Below are positions 9,246-17,600 of a stretch of DNA of 64,000 bases, piece after piece. Under the pieces are notes generated by a model. It saw nothing but the letters and a program-made list of their open reading frames with translations, did no database searches and was not told the DNA's origin. How positions within the stretch are numbered: position 1 is the stretch's first letter; the number at the start of each line of letters is the position of its first letter. The stretch comes from an uncultured Lachnospiraceae bacterium (GTDB taxonomy: Bacteria; Bacillota; Clostridia; Lachnospirales; Lachnospiraceae): positions 167,268-231,267 of the forward strand of contig CACZBD010000011.1 of NCBI GenBank assembly GCA_902779305.1, read 5' to 3'. The position numbers were made by a program, and so were the translations under genes.

Positions 9246-10379
9246 ATGAGGAACGGTTATACCACGGGAAGCTGCGCTGCAGCCGCCGCAAAAGCCGCCG
9301 CCTATATGTTGCTTGGCGGAAGAGAGCGGACACATATTTCCATTGTCACGCCGAAGGGGATCGTTTATGAAGCGGATCTGACGGACATCGTACGGCATGA
9401 AAACGAAGTGATCTGCGGCGTGGTCAAAGATGCGGGAGATGATCCGGATGTCACGGGCGGCTTAAAGATCATGGCGCGCGTGTTCTATGAAGCAGAGGAA
9501 AGCGCAGGAAAAGGCAGAAGTGTTTCGATCTGCGGCGGAGAGGGTGTCGGGATCGTGACCGCGCCGGGACTGGACCAGCCTGTCGGAAACGCGGCGATCA
9601 ATTCCGTTCCGAGAAAGATGATCGAAGCAGCGGTTCTGGAGGTCATGGATCTGTTTGATCATGAGGGCGTGCTCGGTGTTGAGATCTTCGTGCCCGGTGG
9701 AGAAGCCGTTGCTGAAAAGACCTTTAACCCGAGACTTGGGATCAAAGGCGGCATTTCCATTCTGGGGACCAGCGGGATCGTGGAGCCCATGAGCACGCAG
9801 GCCGTAAAAGACACGATCTTAACGGAACTGAAACAGAAGGCTGCGCTTGGATACCGGGCGGTTGCGATCGCACCCGGAAATTACGGGCTGGCGTTTTTGA
9901 AAGAGCAGCTGCATTTTGATCTGGACGCTGCCGTCAAGTGTTCCAATTTTATCGGAGATACGCTGGATATGATCGCAGAACTTGGGTTTAAAAAGGTTGT
10001 GCTGATCGGTCACATCGGTAAGCTGATCAAGGTTTCCGGCGGGATCATGAACACGCACTCAAAGGAAGCGGATGCAAGGATCGAACTGCTGATGGCAGCA
10101 GCGGTCCGGGCAGGCGTATCGATAGATTATGTAAACCAAATATCAGAATGCCTGACCACAACGGAAGCGCTTCGGATCTTAGAAGAAGCCGGCGCGGCGG
10201 AACGCGTGATGCAGAGCGTTACGGACAGGATCTGTTATCATCTTGTAAAACGCACCGGGGAGAACGTGGAAAGCGGCTGCATCGTGTTTGCAGGCGAGGA
10301 AGGGCTGCTTGGGAAGAGTGAAAATGCCATGGAGATTTTAGAGGAGATCCGTAATGAGGGAACAAGCCAGTTACAGTAA
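9246..10379 (+). CDS. cbiD: Cobalt-precorrin-5B C1-methyltransferase
   Basis: SAM-dependent C1 methyltransferase specific to the anaerobic route. The N-terminus RNGYTTGSCAAAAAKAAA is the hallmark of CbiD. The protein is 377 residues, full length, with PGGEAVAEKTFNPRLGIKGGISILGTSGIVEPMS in the centre and the HIGKLIKVSGGIMNTHS motif. It starts three bases after the cbiC stop with an AGGAG ribosome site, and its 3' end overlaps cbiF by 26 bases. Confidence 0.96.
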   Translation: MRNGYTTGSCAAAAAKAAAYMLLGGRERTHISIVTPKGIVYEADLTDIVRHENEVICGVVKDAGDDPDVTGGLKIMARVFYEAEESAGKGRSVSICGGEGVGIVTAPGLDQPVGNAAINSVPRKMIEAAVLEVMDLFDHEGVLGVEIFVPGGEAVAEKTFNPRLGIKGGISILGTSGIVEPMSTQAVKDTILTELKQKAALGYRAVAIAPGNYGLAFLKEQLHFDLDAAVKCSNFIGDTLDMIAELGFKKVVLIGHIGKLIKVSGGIMNTHSKEADARIELLMAAAVRAGVSIDYVNQISECLTTTEALRILEEAGAAERVMQSVTDRICYHLVKRTGENVESGCIVFAGEEGLLGKSENAMEILEEIRNEGTSQLQ

Positions 10380-11193
10380 GACCGGAACGGAAAATAAACA
10401 AAAGAGTGATCGCAAAAACAAGGAAGCATGCGTGCACTTTGTCGGGGCCGGCCCCGGTGCAAAGGATCTGATCACGGTCAGAGGCATGGAACTTCTTAGA
10501 GAAACGGATGTGGTGATCTATGCGGGTTCGCTCGTCAATCCGGAGCTTCTTTCCTACGCGGCACATGCAGAGACATACAACAGTGCCGAAATGACGCTTG
10601 AAGAGGTGATCTTGACCATACAGAAAGCGGTGGAGGAAGGGAAAGAAGTGGTCCGTCTGCATACCGGCGACCAGAGCGTATACGGGGCCGTCAAAGAGCA
10701 GATGGATGCGCTTGAAGAGATCGGGATCTCCTATGATTCCTGTCCGGGGGTCAGCGCCTGCTTTGGGGCGGCGGCATCCCTGAATCTGGAATATACGCTG
10801 CCCGGCGTGTCACAGACACTTATCATGACCCGTGCGGAGGGCAGAACCAAAGTGCCTGTCAAAGAGCGCCTGCAGGCATTGTCCACACACGGTGCATCAA
10901 TGGCGATCTATTTAAGCGCGGCATTGTCGGAAGAAGTGCAGCAGCAGCTGCTTGCAGGCGGTTATGAAGCAGATACGCCTGCGGCTGTCGTCTATAAGGC
11001 CACCTGGCCGGAAGAAAAAGTATTTTTGTGCACGGTATCTTCGATCCATGAGACCATGCAAAAAAACGGGATCAAAAACTTTGCGCTGATCCTTGTCGGA
11101 GATGCGATCAAAAATGCGGCCTATGAAAGATCCAGACTTTATGATCCTAACTTTACAACTGCGTTCAGAAAGCGCACGGGAGAGAAAGATTGA
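10354..11193 (+). CDS. cbiF: Cobalt-precorrin-4 C11-methyltransferase
   Basis: Tetrapyrrole methylase that methylates C11 using SAM. Motifs are VHFVGAGPGAKDLITVRG, TGDQSVYGAVKEQ and PGVSACFGAAASL. From ATG 10354 (GAGGAG ribosome site) the protein has a 26-residue polar, Lys-rich leader before the usual N-terminus. An in-frame GTG at 10432, preceded by AAGGA, would give the standard length of about 253 residues. Both starts are plausible; the ATG start overlaps cbiD by 26 bases. The stop overlaps the cbiG TTG start. Confidence 0.92.
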   Translation: MREQASYSKTGTENKQKSDRKNKEACVHFVGAGPGAKDLITVRGMELLRETDVVIYAGSLVNPELLSYAAHAETYNSAEMTLEEVILTIQKAVEEGKEVVRLHTGDQSVYGAVKEQMDALEEIGISYDSCPGVSACFGAAASLNLEYTLPGVSQTLIMTRAEGRTKVPVKERLQALSTHGASMAIYLSAALSEEVQQQLLAGGYEADTPAAVVYKATWPEEKVFLCTVSSIHETMQKNGIKNFALILVGDAIKNAAYERSRLYDPNFTTAFRKRTGEKD

Positions 11194-12170
11194 AATGGTG
11201 TATGATCTGCTTCACAACAAGCGGAGCGGAAGTGATCTTAAAAATCAAAGAGGCATTTCCAAATGTTTCGGCAGAAGGATTTATAAAGAGCGAAAGCCCT
11301 TGTCCCGACGGGATCGTGAAACTTGAAGGGGATGTAAAAGAAACGATCGGAAATTGCTTTTTAAAGCAGACGCCGCTGATCTTTATCGGGGCTGTCGGGA
11401 TCGTATCGCGTCTGATCGCGCCCTTTGTAAAAGACAAACTGACGGACACTCCGGTGCTTGTCATTGACGAAAAAATGCGGTTTGTGATCCCGGTCCTTTC
11501 CGGTCATGCCGGCGGCGCAAATGACCTGGCAGGAAAGATCGCGGAGGCGCTTCATGCAATCCCTGTCATCACGACCGCAACGGATGTGGAGGGTGCTTTT
11601 GCAGCGGATACCTATGCCGTGCTTTCACACCTGACCATCGCGAATAAAAACGGGATCAAAAAAGTTGCCGCAAAGAGTCTTTCGGGGAAACCAATCGTGA
11701 TCGCTGTGAACAAATACATGCCGCATAATATTGCCGACATCGTGATCTCTGAGGAAACGGTTACGGAAGATGCGCTCTGGTTAAAGCCGAAACGCTATGT
11801 TCTGGGCATTGGCTGCAGGAAAGGGAAAACTTTGGAAGAAATTGAAAATGCAGTCACACAGGCATTGAATAAGTGCGGTATTTCCTATGAGGATATTTTT
11901 GCCTTTGCATCCTTTGAGGGAAAACGGAACGAACAGGGGCTGCTTGATCTTTCCGCAAAATACAGGCTGCCGTTCGTGACATTTCCGGCAGACCTGCTGC
12001 AGGCCGTGGAGGGTGATTTTTCCGCATCCGCTTTTGTGAAGGAACAGATAGGCGTTGACAATGTCTGCGAGCGTTCGGCGATCCTTCTGACGAACGGCTG
12101 TGGGAAACTGGTGCTGAAAAAACAGGCAGAAAACGGGGTCACGGTGGCTGTTGCAAAATATGTGATCTGA
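11190..12170 (+). CDS. cbiG: Cobalt-precorrin-5A hydrolase
   Basis: Opens the delta-lactone ring of cobalt-precorrin-5A and releases acetaldehyde in the anaerobic pathway. The 326-residue protein carries GAVGIVSRLIAPFVKDK and VIPVLSGHAGGAND in the N-terminal and central domains and LGIGCRKGKTLEEIE at the start of the C-terminal CbiG domain. The start TTG at 11190 overlaps the cbiF stop (TTGA); an in-frame ATG four codons later (11202) is an alternative. A 65-base gap separates it from the preferred cbiH start. Confidence 0.92.
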   Translation: MKWCMICFTTSGAEVILKIKEAFPNVSAEGFIKSESPCPDGIVKLEGDVKETIGNCFLKQTPLIFIGAVGIVSRLIAPFVKDKLTDTPVLVIDEKMRFVIPVLSGHAGGANDLAGKIAEALHAIPVITTATDVEGAFAADTYAVLSHLTIANKNGIKKVAAKSLSGKPIVIAVNKYMPHNIADIVISEETVTEDALWLKPKRYVLGIGCRKGKTLEEIENAVTQALNKCGISYEDIFAFASFEGKRNEQGLLDLSAKYRLPFVTFPADLLQAVEGDFSASAFVKEQIGVDNVCERSAILLTNGCGKLVLKKQAENGVTVAVAKYVI

Positions 12171-12235
12171 TGCACAAACGGATCTGTATGCGGCCGGAAT
12201 TTAACGGAGAAAAAAATAATAATATGAGGACAGCT

Positions 12236-12970
12236 ATGGGAAAGATCTTTGTGGTGGGTATCGGCCCGGGCGATAAGGAGCATATGACAAGAGAAGCAGA
12301 GCATGCGATCGAAGAAAGCGATCTGATCGTCGGGTATACCACCTATGTCGAATTGCTGAGAGACATTTATCCGGAAAAAGAGTTCCTGCAGACCGGCATG
12401 AAACAGGAGAGAGAACGGTGCGAACTCTGTCTGCGGCAGGCACAGGAAGGCAAAACCGTCAGCCTGATCTGCAGCGGGGATGCGGGCGTTTACGGCATGG
12501 CTTCCCTGATGCTGGAAGTGGCAGGAGATAACAGCAGCATTCCGGTCAGGATCGTGAGCGGTGTCACGGCAGCGCTTTCCGGCGCGGCTTTGCTCGGTGC
12601 GCCGATCGGAAATGATTTTTGCGTGATCAGTTTAAGCGATTATCTGACGCCGTGGACCGTCATTAAAAAGCGGTTATTAAGCGCTGCGGAGGGCGATCTT
12701 GCCATCGTGCTTTACAATCCGTCGAGCAAAAACAGGCCGGATCACCTGAAGAATGCCCTGAATGAGCTTCAGAAAGTGATCGGCAATGACCGCCCCTGCG
12801 GTTTGGTCAGAAACATCGGACGAGACGGGGAAAGTGCATGGATCGGCAGTTTTGAGGAACTATACGATCAGGAAACGGACATGTTCACGACGGTTTTTAT
12901 CGGGAACAGTTTTACACGCGTGATCGACCATAAACTTGTCACGCCGAGAGGGTATGAAGGCAATGTCTGA
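12236..12970 (+). CDS. cbiH: Cobalt-precorrin-3 C17-methyltransferase (ring contraction)
   Basis: Methylates C17 and drives contraction of the corrin ring. Motifs are MGKIFVVGIGPGDKEHMT at the N-terminus, LICSGDAGVYGMASLMLE and PVRIVSGVTAALSGAALLGAP. I chose ATG 12236 because GAGGA lies 5 bases upstream and the protein then begins as the family does (244 residues). ATG 12224 and an upstream frame opening at 12170 are possible but add an atypical leader. The 3' end overlaps the cbiJET gene by 8 bases. Confidence 0.92.
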   Translation: MGKIFVVGIGPGDKEHMTREAEHAIEESDLIVGYTTYVELLRDIYPEKEFLQTGMKQERERCELCLRQAQEGKTVSLICSGDAGVYGMASLMLEVAGDNSSIPVRIVSGVTAALSGAALLGAPIGNDFCVISLSDYLTPWTVIKKRLLSAAEGDLAIVLYNPSSKNRPDHLKNALNELQKVIGNDRPCGLVRNIGRDGESAWIGSFEELYDQETDMFTTVFIGNSFTRVIDHKLVTPRGYEGNV

Positions 12971-15167
12971 AAAGAAAAGGATCATCCTGTTTTCCGGAAC
13001 CACGGAGGGACGCCTGCTTTCGGAAGAACTTGAAAAAATGAAGATCAAACACACGGTCTGTGTGGCAACGGAATACGGCAAACTGCTGCAGCCTTCGGGC
13101 ATGTATGTCTCTGTCCATGAAGGACGGATGGATGAAAGCGAAATGGAAGCTTTTCTTGCAAATGATGCCGGGATCGTGATCGACGCCACGCATCCGTTTG
13201 CGAAAGAAGTAAGCGAAAACATCAGGAAGGCGGCAAAAAAGGCAGGTGCGGTCTGTTTCAGACTCCTGCGGGATGCGGATGAACTGCATGAAGCAAAAGA
13301 CTGCTCCGGATGCGGACAGGAAGATGTCTTGGAGACTGGACCGGATCAGGTCCGCTTCTTTCCGGATGCAGGATCACTTGCCGCAGCACTCCGGGAGACA
13401 AAAGGAAATCTGCTGTTTACGACTGGAACCAAAGACCTGACGTTATTTACAGAGGTATTTAAGGAGCCGTCCCGTGTTTATGCCAGAGTCCTGCCGGATC
13501 CTGTCTGTATGCAGGCTTGTCTTGATGCAGGTATTTTACGGGACCACATCATCGCCATGCAGGGACCGTTTACGGAGGAGATGAACCTTGCCACGATCCG
13601 CCAGTTTTCAATCGGAACACTCATCACAAAAGAGAGCGGGAAGACGGGCGGTTTTGCGGAAAAGGTCCGTGCTGCTGAAAAGGCTGGGATCGCATGCTTT
13701 TGCATAAAAAGACCAAAAGAGAGTGGGTACTGTTTCGATGAGGTATTGGATGCCGTTGTAGCGTATGCGAAAGAAAACAGAACGGAGCGTGCATCGGAAC
13801 CCGGCCTGGAAAGTAAAACGGATGACAGATTGAATAGTTTACATAATGTTTCGATTTGCATCGTCGGCACGGGAATGGGAAACCGGGCAGGACTTACGGC
13901 AGAAGCGCTTGATGCCATAAGAAAAGCAGATATTCTGTTTGGCGCATCCCGCCTTCTTGCACCGTTTCAGGAGAAAAAGGCTTATCCGTATTACCGGTTT
14001 TCAGACATTCTTCCCGTGATCTGCGATCAGATCGAAAAGCAGGGTGCAAAAGACCTTTCCGTTGCCGTATTGTTTTCCGGAGATATCGGCTTCTACAGCG
14101 GTGCGCAGGCATTTGAAACGGAACTGATACAGTGGGCTGCTGATGCAAAAGAGGTTTCCGTTTCCGTACACAGGTATCCGGGGATCTCGTCCGTATCCTT
14201 CTTAGCATCCCGCCTCGGTATTTCCTATGCGGATGCGAAGGTGATCAGTCTGCACGGAAAGAATACGGAAGAAGATCTGAAGGTTGCGGCAAAAGAAATA
14301 TTGTATTACGGCGATACATTTTTGCTGCTGTCTTCAGGGGACGATCTGGTCATGCTCGGACGCCTGTTATGCAAAGAGCCTTTGTGTGAGTTTTCTTCCG
14401 ATGAAGGGGTTGACAGTCCTGACGCTGCTGACGGCTCGCAGGAGGGAATCCGGATGACGGTTGCAAAACGGCTGTCTTATGAAGATGAAATGATCACGGC
14501 CTGCTGTTTGGACGAGCTGGAACAGTTTGCGGGTGATGGGCTGTATACGGTTTACATAAATAATCCGCATCCGCAAAAGAAGTGCCTGATTCCATATCTG
14601 GAAGATGAGGAACTGATCCGCGACCGGGTGCCGATGACCAAGGAAGTGATCCGGCATCTTTGCATCGGACTTTTGCATTTAAAAGAAGGGGATGTGCTCT
14701 ATGATATCGGCAGCGGAACTGGATCCGTTTCGATCGAGGCAGCAAAACTTTCCGATACGCTGAGGGTTTATGCGATCGAAAAGAATCCGGATGCGATCGG
14801 GCTGCTGGAAAAGAACCGTGAGACTTTTTCCGCCTCGAATATGATCTTGATAAAGGGGGAAGCACCCGAAGCGTTAAACGGTCCGGAAGCACCGGATGCG
14901 GTCTTTATCGGCGGAAGCGGCGGAAAACTTACAGGGATCCTGCAGGCGCTTAAAGATCTGCAAAAGAAGATCCGTGTAGTGATCACGGCGGTCAGTCTGG
15001 AGACCATGCAGGAAATCAAAGAACTGTACCGGGATCCGGCGGTAAAAGATCTGAAGATCAGAATGATCCAGGTAAGCGACGTGAACGGTCTTGGCGATCA
15101 TCATCTGCTGATGGCGAATAACCCCGTGATGATCGCGGCGTTTGACCTTTATGAAGAGGAGTCTTAA
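12963..15167 (+). CDS. Fused cobalt-precorrin-6A reductase (CbiJ), -7 C5-methyltransferase (CbiE) and C15-methyltransferase/decarboxylase (CbiT)
   Basis: One 734-residue chain holds three consecutive enzymes. Residues 1 to about 280 are CbiJ (LFSGTTEGRLLSEEL, DATHPFAKEVSENI). About 295-540 is CbiE (CIVGTGMGNRAGLTAEA, LFSGDIGFYSGA, YPGISSVSFLASRLG). About 545-734 is CbiT, with the SAM motif YDIGSGTGSVSIEAA near residue 580. A poorly conserved acidic insert (about 470-500) and a linker of about 15 residues at 275-293 separate domains. CbiE-CbiT fusion (CobL) is common; adding CbiJ is less so. The start ATG 12963 is chosen with GAGAGGG 10 bases upstream; 12954 and 12936 are also in frame. Confidence 0.92.
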   Translation: MSEKKRIILFSGTTEGRLLSEELEKMKIKHTVCVATEYGKLLQPSGMYVSVHEGRMDESEMEAFLANDAGIVIDATHPFAKEVSENIRKAAKKAGAVCFRLLRDADELHEAKDCSGCGQEDVLETGPDQVRFFPDAGSLAAALRETKGNLLFTTGTKDLTLFTEVFKEPSRVYARVLPDPVCMQACLDAGILRDHIIAMQGPFTEEMNLATIRQFSIGTLITKESGKTGGFAEKVRAAEKAGIACFCIKRPKESGYCFDEVLDAVVAYAKENRTERASEPGLESKTDDRLNSLHNVSICIVGTGMGNRAGLTAEALDAIRKADILFGASRLLAPFQEKKAYPYYRFSDILPVICDQIEKQGAKDLSVAVLFSGDIGFYSGAQAFETELIQWAADAKEVSVSVHRYPGISSVSFLASRLGISYADAKVISLHGKNTEEDLKVAAKEILYYGDTFLLLSSGDDLVMLGRLLCKEPLCEFSSDEGVDSPDAADGSQEGIRMTVAKRLSYEDEMITACCLDELEQFAGDGLYTVYINNPHPQKKCLIPYLEDEELIRDRVPMTKEVIRHLCIGLLHLKEGDVLYDIGSGTGSVSIEAAKLSDTLRVYAIEKNPDAIGLLEKNRETFSASNMILIKGEAPEALNGPEAPDAVFIGGSGGKLTGILQALKDLQKKIRVVITAVSLETMQEIKELYRDPAVKDLKIRMIQVSDVNGLGDHHLLMANNPVMIAAFDLYEEES

Positions 15168-15177
15168 GAAAACCGTA

Positions 15178-16623
15178 ATGAGCAAAAAGAGAATTCTGTT
15201 TGCATCCACAAAAAGCGGCGGCGGCAAGACGCTGATCACCTGCGGATTTTTAACTGTTCTTAAAAATCACGGGCTGGACGTCTGCGCCTGTAAATGCGGG
15301 CCGGACTATATCGACCCGATGTTTCACCGCGCGGTTTTGCAGACAGAAAGCGGGAATCTGGATACGTTCTTTTCAGGCAGGGACGGCGTCAGAAAGATCC
15401 TGCGTTTTGATCCGCATGCATATTGTGTGATCGAGGGCGTCATGGGAATCTATGACGGGATCGGCGGACTCATGCAAGAGGCCTCTTCCTATGATGTAGC
15501 ATCTGCAACGGATACACCGGTGATCCTGATCGTGGATGCACAGGGACTCGGAAGGACAGTCATTTCCCTGGTCAAGGGAATTCTTTCGGATGATAAAGAA
15601 CACAGGATCCGGGGGATCATCTGTAACAAGGTCAGCGCGAAATTTTACGAACGCCTGAAGCCTGTGATGGAAGAAGAACTGCGATCAGCCGGGTATGATG
15701 TCAGATCGGTCGGATATCTGCCGAAACTTTCCGGCGTCGATTTTGCCAAAAGACATCTTGGCCTCCTGATGCCTGATGAGATTGAAAACTTTTCGGAGCA
15801 GATCAGGAAAGTGGCAGATGCGATCGAAACCTGCTGGGATATTCCTGCGGTCCTTTCCATCATGGAGTCGGCGGCGGGGGATCTTGGTGAAGCCTGTACG
15901 GAACCGTCATGGTCTCAAGCTGCAGATGAGACGGGTGATTTTCATAAAAATACGATCCGGGATAATACGCTGCAAAATCCGCTCCGGCTTGCGGTTGCAA
16001 GGGATGAAGCCTTCTGCTTTTATTACCCGGAAAACCTAAAACTGTTTGCGCAAAAAGGAGTGGAGATCGTGCCGTTTTCGCCGCTGCATGATCACTCACT
16101 TCCTGAAAACGTGCAGGGAATTCTGCTTGGCGGCGGTTATCCCGAACTGTATGCCAAAGCGCTCAGTGAGAATACCGGTATGATCGATTCCGTAAAGAAT
16201 GCGATCCGAAACGGGCTGCCTTCCCTGGCGGAATGCGGCGGTTTTCTGTATCTGCATGAAGAACTTTTTGATGAGGAGGGGACCGCGTATCCGATGGCGG
16301 GTGTGATCAAAGGGTCCTGCAGGAAGCAAAAGGGCCTGACGCGGTTTGGCTATGTAACACTGCAAACTGTACCGGGCAGTGAATTGTCTGCAGGATCGCT
16401 TGTCCATGCGCTTGCGGGAATGCGGGGGCATGAGTTCCATTATTATGACAGCACCGACAACGGAAGCGATATGCTGCTTATGAAAGCGGGCGAGGAGATC
16501 AGCTGGGCAGCCATGCATGTGTCAGCCGACTATGTTTTCGGATTTGCACATCTTTACTACGCCTCCGATCCTGCATTTGTCGATGCTTTTATCGACAGGA
16601 TGCGTTCGTACGTTTGTTATTGA
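15178..16623 (+). CDS. cbiA: Cobyrinic acid a,c-diamide synthase
   Basis: Glutamine-dependent amidation of the a and c side chains of cobyrinic acid. The protein is about 481 residues. The N-terminal ATP-binding domain begins KKRILFASTKSGGGKTLITCGF, and KCGPDYIDPMFH follows. The C-terminal glutaminase-like domain has the nucleophile Cys in PSLAECGGFLYLHEEL. A weakly conserved linker lies near residues 230-265. ATG 15178 is preferred as it matches the usual N-terminus, but its ribosome site is weak and in-frame ATGs at 15151 and 15142 exist. It is the last cobalamin gene; no T-rich hairpin terminator follows directly. Confidence 0.92.
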   Translation: MSKKRILFASTKSGGGKTLITCGFLTVLKNHGLDVCACKCGPDYIDPMFHRAVLQTESGNLDTFFSGRDGVRKILRFDPHAYCVIEGVMGIYDGIGGLMQEASSYDVASATDTPVILIVDAQGLGRTVISLVKGILSDDKEHRIRGIICNKVSAKFYERLKPVMEEELRSAGYDVRSVGYLPKLSGVDFAKRHLGLLMPDEIENFSEQIRKVADAIETCWDIPAVLSIMESAAGDLGEACTEPSWSQAADETGDFHKNTIRDNTLQNPLRLAVARDEAFCFYYPENLKLFAQKGVEIVPFSPLHDHSLPENVQGILLGGGYPELYAKALSENTGMIDSVKNAIRNGLPSLAECGGFLYLHEELFDEEGTAYPMAGVIKGSCRKQKGLTRFGYVTLQTVPGSELSAGSLVHALAGMRGHEFHYYDSTDNGSDMLLMKAGEEISWAAMHVSADYVFGFAHLYYASDPAFVDAFIDRMRSYVCY

Positions 16624-16802
16624 CATTTATAACACATTGTGTTACCGTTGTTATGCGGAAATTGACACGTCTATTTTATCATTGCATATGATTTCCCCTA
16701 AAATATGAATATTTAGTCACTTTTGCGAACCCATTTGTGTTAAAATATCCTTGTCTGAAAAGGATTCATATTTGGGTTTGAAATGGAAAGGAATCATTTC
16801 AG
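16624..16802 (+). promoter_or_regulatory. A+T-rich intergenic region with operator-like palindrome and promoter candidate
   Basis: The 179-base gap between cbiA and the toxin-like gene contains a perfect palindrome TAACACATTGTGTTA (16630-16644). The same half site GTGTTA recurs at 16737-16742, next to TAAAAT (16741-16746). TTGACA at 16662-16667 with TATGAT at 16687-16692 (19-base spacer) is a possible promoter. The base composition is clearly richer in A+T than the cobalamin operon. Function of the palindrome is unknown. Confidence 0.45.
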
Positions 16803-16821
16803 ATGAATCGCAAACCCAAAT
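16770..16821 (+). promoter_or_regulatory. Inverted repeat enclosing the toxin-like gene's ribosome site and start codon
   Basis: The 11-base arm at 16770-16780 (ATTTGGGTTTG) is exactly complementary to 16811-16821, which is already coding sequence. The loop holds the GGAAAGG ribosome site (16785-16791) and the ATG (16803). A second 7-base pairing, 16763-16769 with 16803-16809, would instead cover the start codon, so two alternative structures are possible. A translational control role is inference. Confidence 0.45.
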
Positions 16822-17219
16822 CGAATTCATATGTTCAACCCATGCCGAGAAAGCAGTTTTTAAGACTGATGCATGAGTTTAAAGAGATTGGCGGCAAGTA
16901 CATTTGCAATAAGGAAACTGAGGAATTTTTATCTTTGCAGAAAGCCGAGGCAATGACGATTGACGGTTTTACGATCCTCTTTTCAAGAAGACCGTCACGC
17001 GCTGCCGTATATGAGGAATTGTTTCATGCAAAGCAGTTTCGTAATGGAAAAATAAACGGTTCATTTGAAAACATGCTTACATGCGAAGTGGAAGCACAGG
17101 AGTATCTTTTGAACAATGCGAAATTATTAGAATTGACTGATCCGGAAATCATACAAACAAGACAGGCCTTAGAGTGGTATCGACAAAAACTCACGGAACT
17201 GAAAGGAGAAGAAATATGA
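16803..17219 (+). CDS. Free-standing Tox-MPTase4-like metallopeptidase toxin domain
   Basis: A 138-residue soluble protein without signal peptide. The core RPSRAAVYEELFHAKQFRNGKINGSFE followed by CEVEAQEYLL and a helical tail resembles the zincin-like metallopeptidase toxin 4 domain found at the C-termini of polymorphic toxins. The candidate metal and catalytic residues are Glu and His in EELFH and Glu in CEVEAQE; a classical HExxH is absent. There is no delivery domain (RHS, LXG), so it is a solitary or orphaned toxin tip. It overlaps the following small gene (ATGA), typical of toxin-immunity pairs. Family recognition is from memory of the motif; moderate certainty. Confidence 0.6.
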   Translation: MNRKPKSNSYVQPMPRKQFLRLMHEFKEIGGKYICNKETEEFLSLQKAEAMTIDGFTILFSRRPSRAAVYEELFHAKQFRNGKINGSFENMLTCEVEAQEYLLNNAKLLELTDPEIIQTRQALEWYRQKLTELKGEEI

Positions 17220-17446
17220 TCATATGCAATGTCTTGAAGACAATGAATATTGGTGATAATACAGCGGTTATCGTAGACGGGCCACGGGAACTGTTTCGAA
17301 ACGGAATAGGAATTTTGGATGAAAATGGAAAGCCGTTTGAAGTGCTGTCAGTAGGTATAAATTGCGTTGACGATCTTGAAGCATTACTGGATAAGACTTC
17401 GCTTTTGATAAATGGTAATTTTATTTCAGAGAAAATGTATATTTGA
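17216..17446 (+). CDS. Small probable immunity protein for the adjacent toxin-like gene
   Basis: A 76-residue acidic protein (MIICNVLKTMNIGDNTAVIVDG...). The start ATG 17216 overlaps the previous stop and has AAGGAGAAG placed well upstream; a longer frame from 17174 lies inside the toxin-like gene and is not used. No membrane segment or known catalytic motif is visible; the alternating hydrophobic pattern suggests a small beta-rich domain. The immunity role is inferred from gene order, overlap and size. Confidence 0.55.
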   Translation: MIICNVLKTMNIGDNTAVIVDGPRELFRNGIGILDENGKPFEVLSVGINCVDDLEALLDKTSLLINGNFISEKMYI

Positions 17447-17467
17447 TCGATCAGGTCATGAATTAAT

Positions 17468-17508
17468 CTGCCGCTTTGGACCAACAGGTCCGGGGTGGCA
17501 GTTTTTTT
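17468..17508 (+). terminator. Rho-independent terminator of the toxin/immunity cassette
   Basis: A 15-base-pair stem (17468-17482 with 17487-17501, containing four G-U pairs) with loop AACA is followed by a run of seven T. It starts 21 bases after the immunity-like stop. Confidence 0.9.
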
Positions 17509-17600
17509 ATGAATACCGACTTTCGTAGGTAGTAAAAATCACGATCATCATGTAAAATCTAAGTAGCAGTGTTTTTTGTTTATTTAGAAGGAAATCAGAT

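Noticed and set aside
16803..17219. Classical HExxH metalloprotease
   Set aside because: The motif is EELFH rather than HExxH, so only the more specific toxin-metallopeptidase resemblance is proposed, at moderate confidence.
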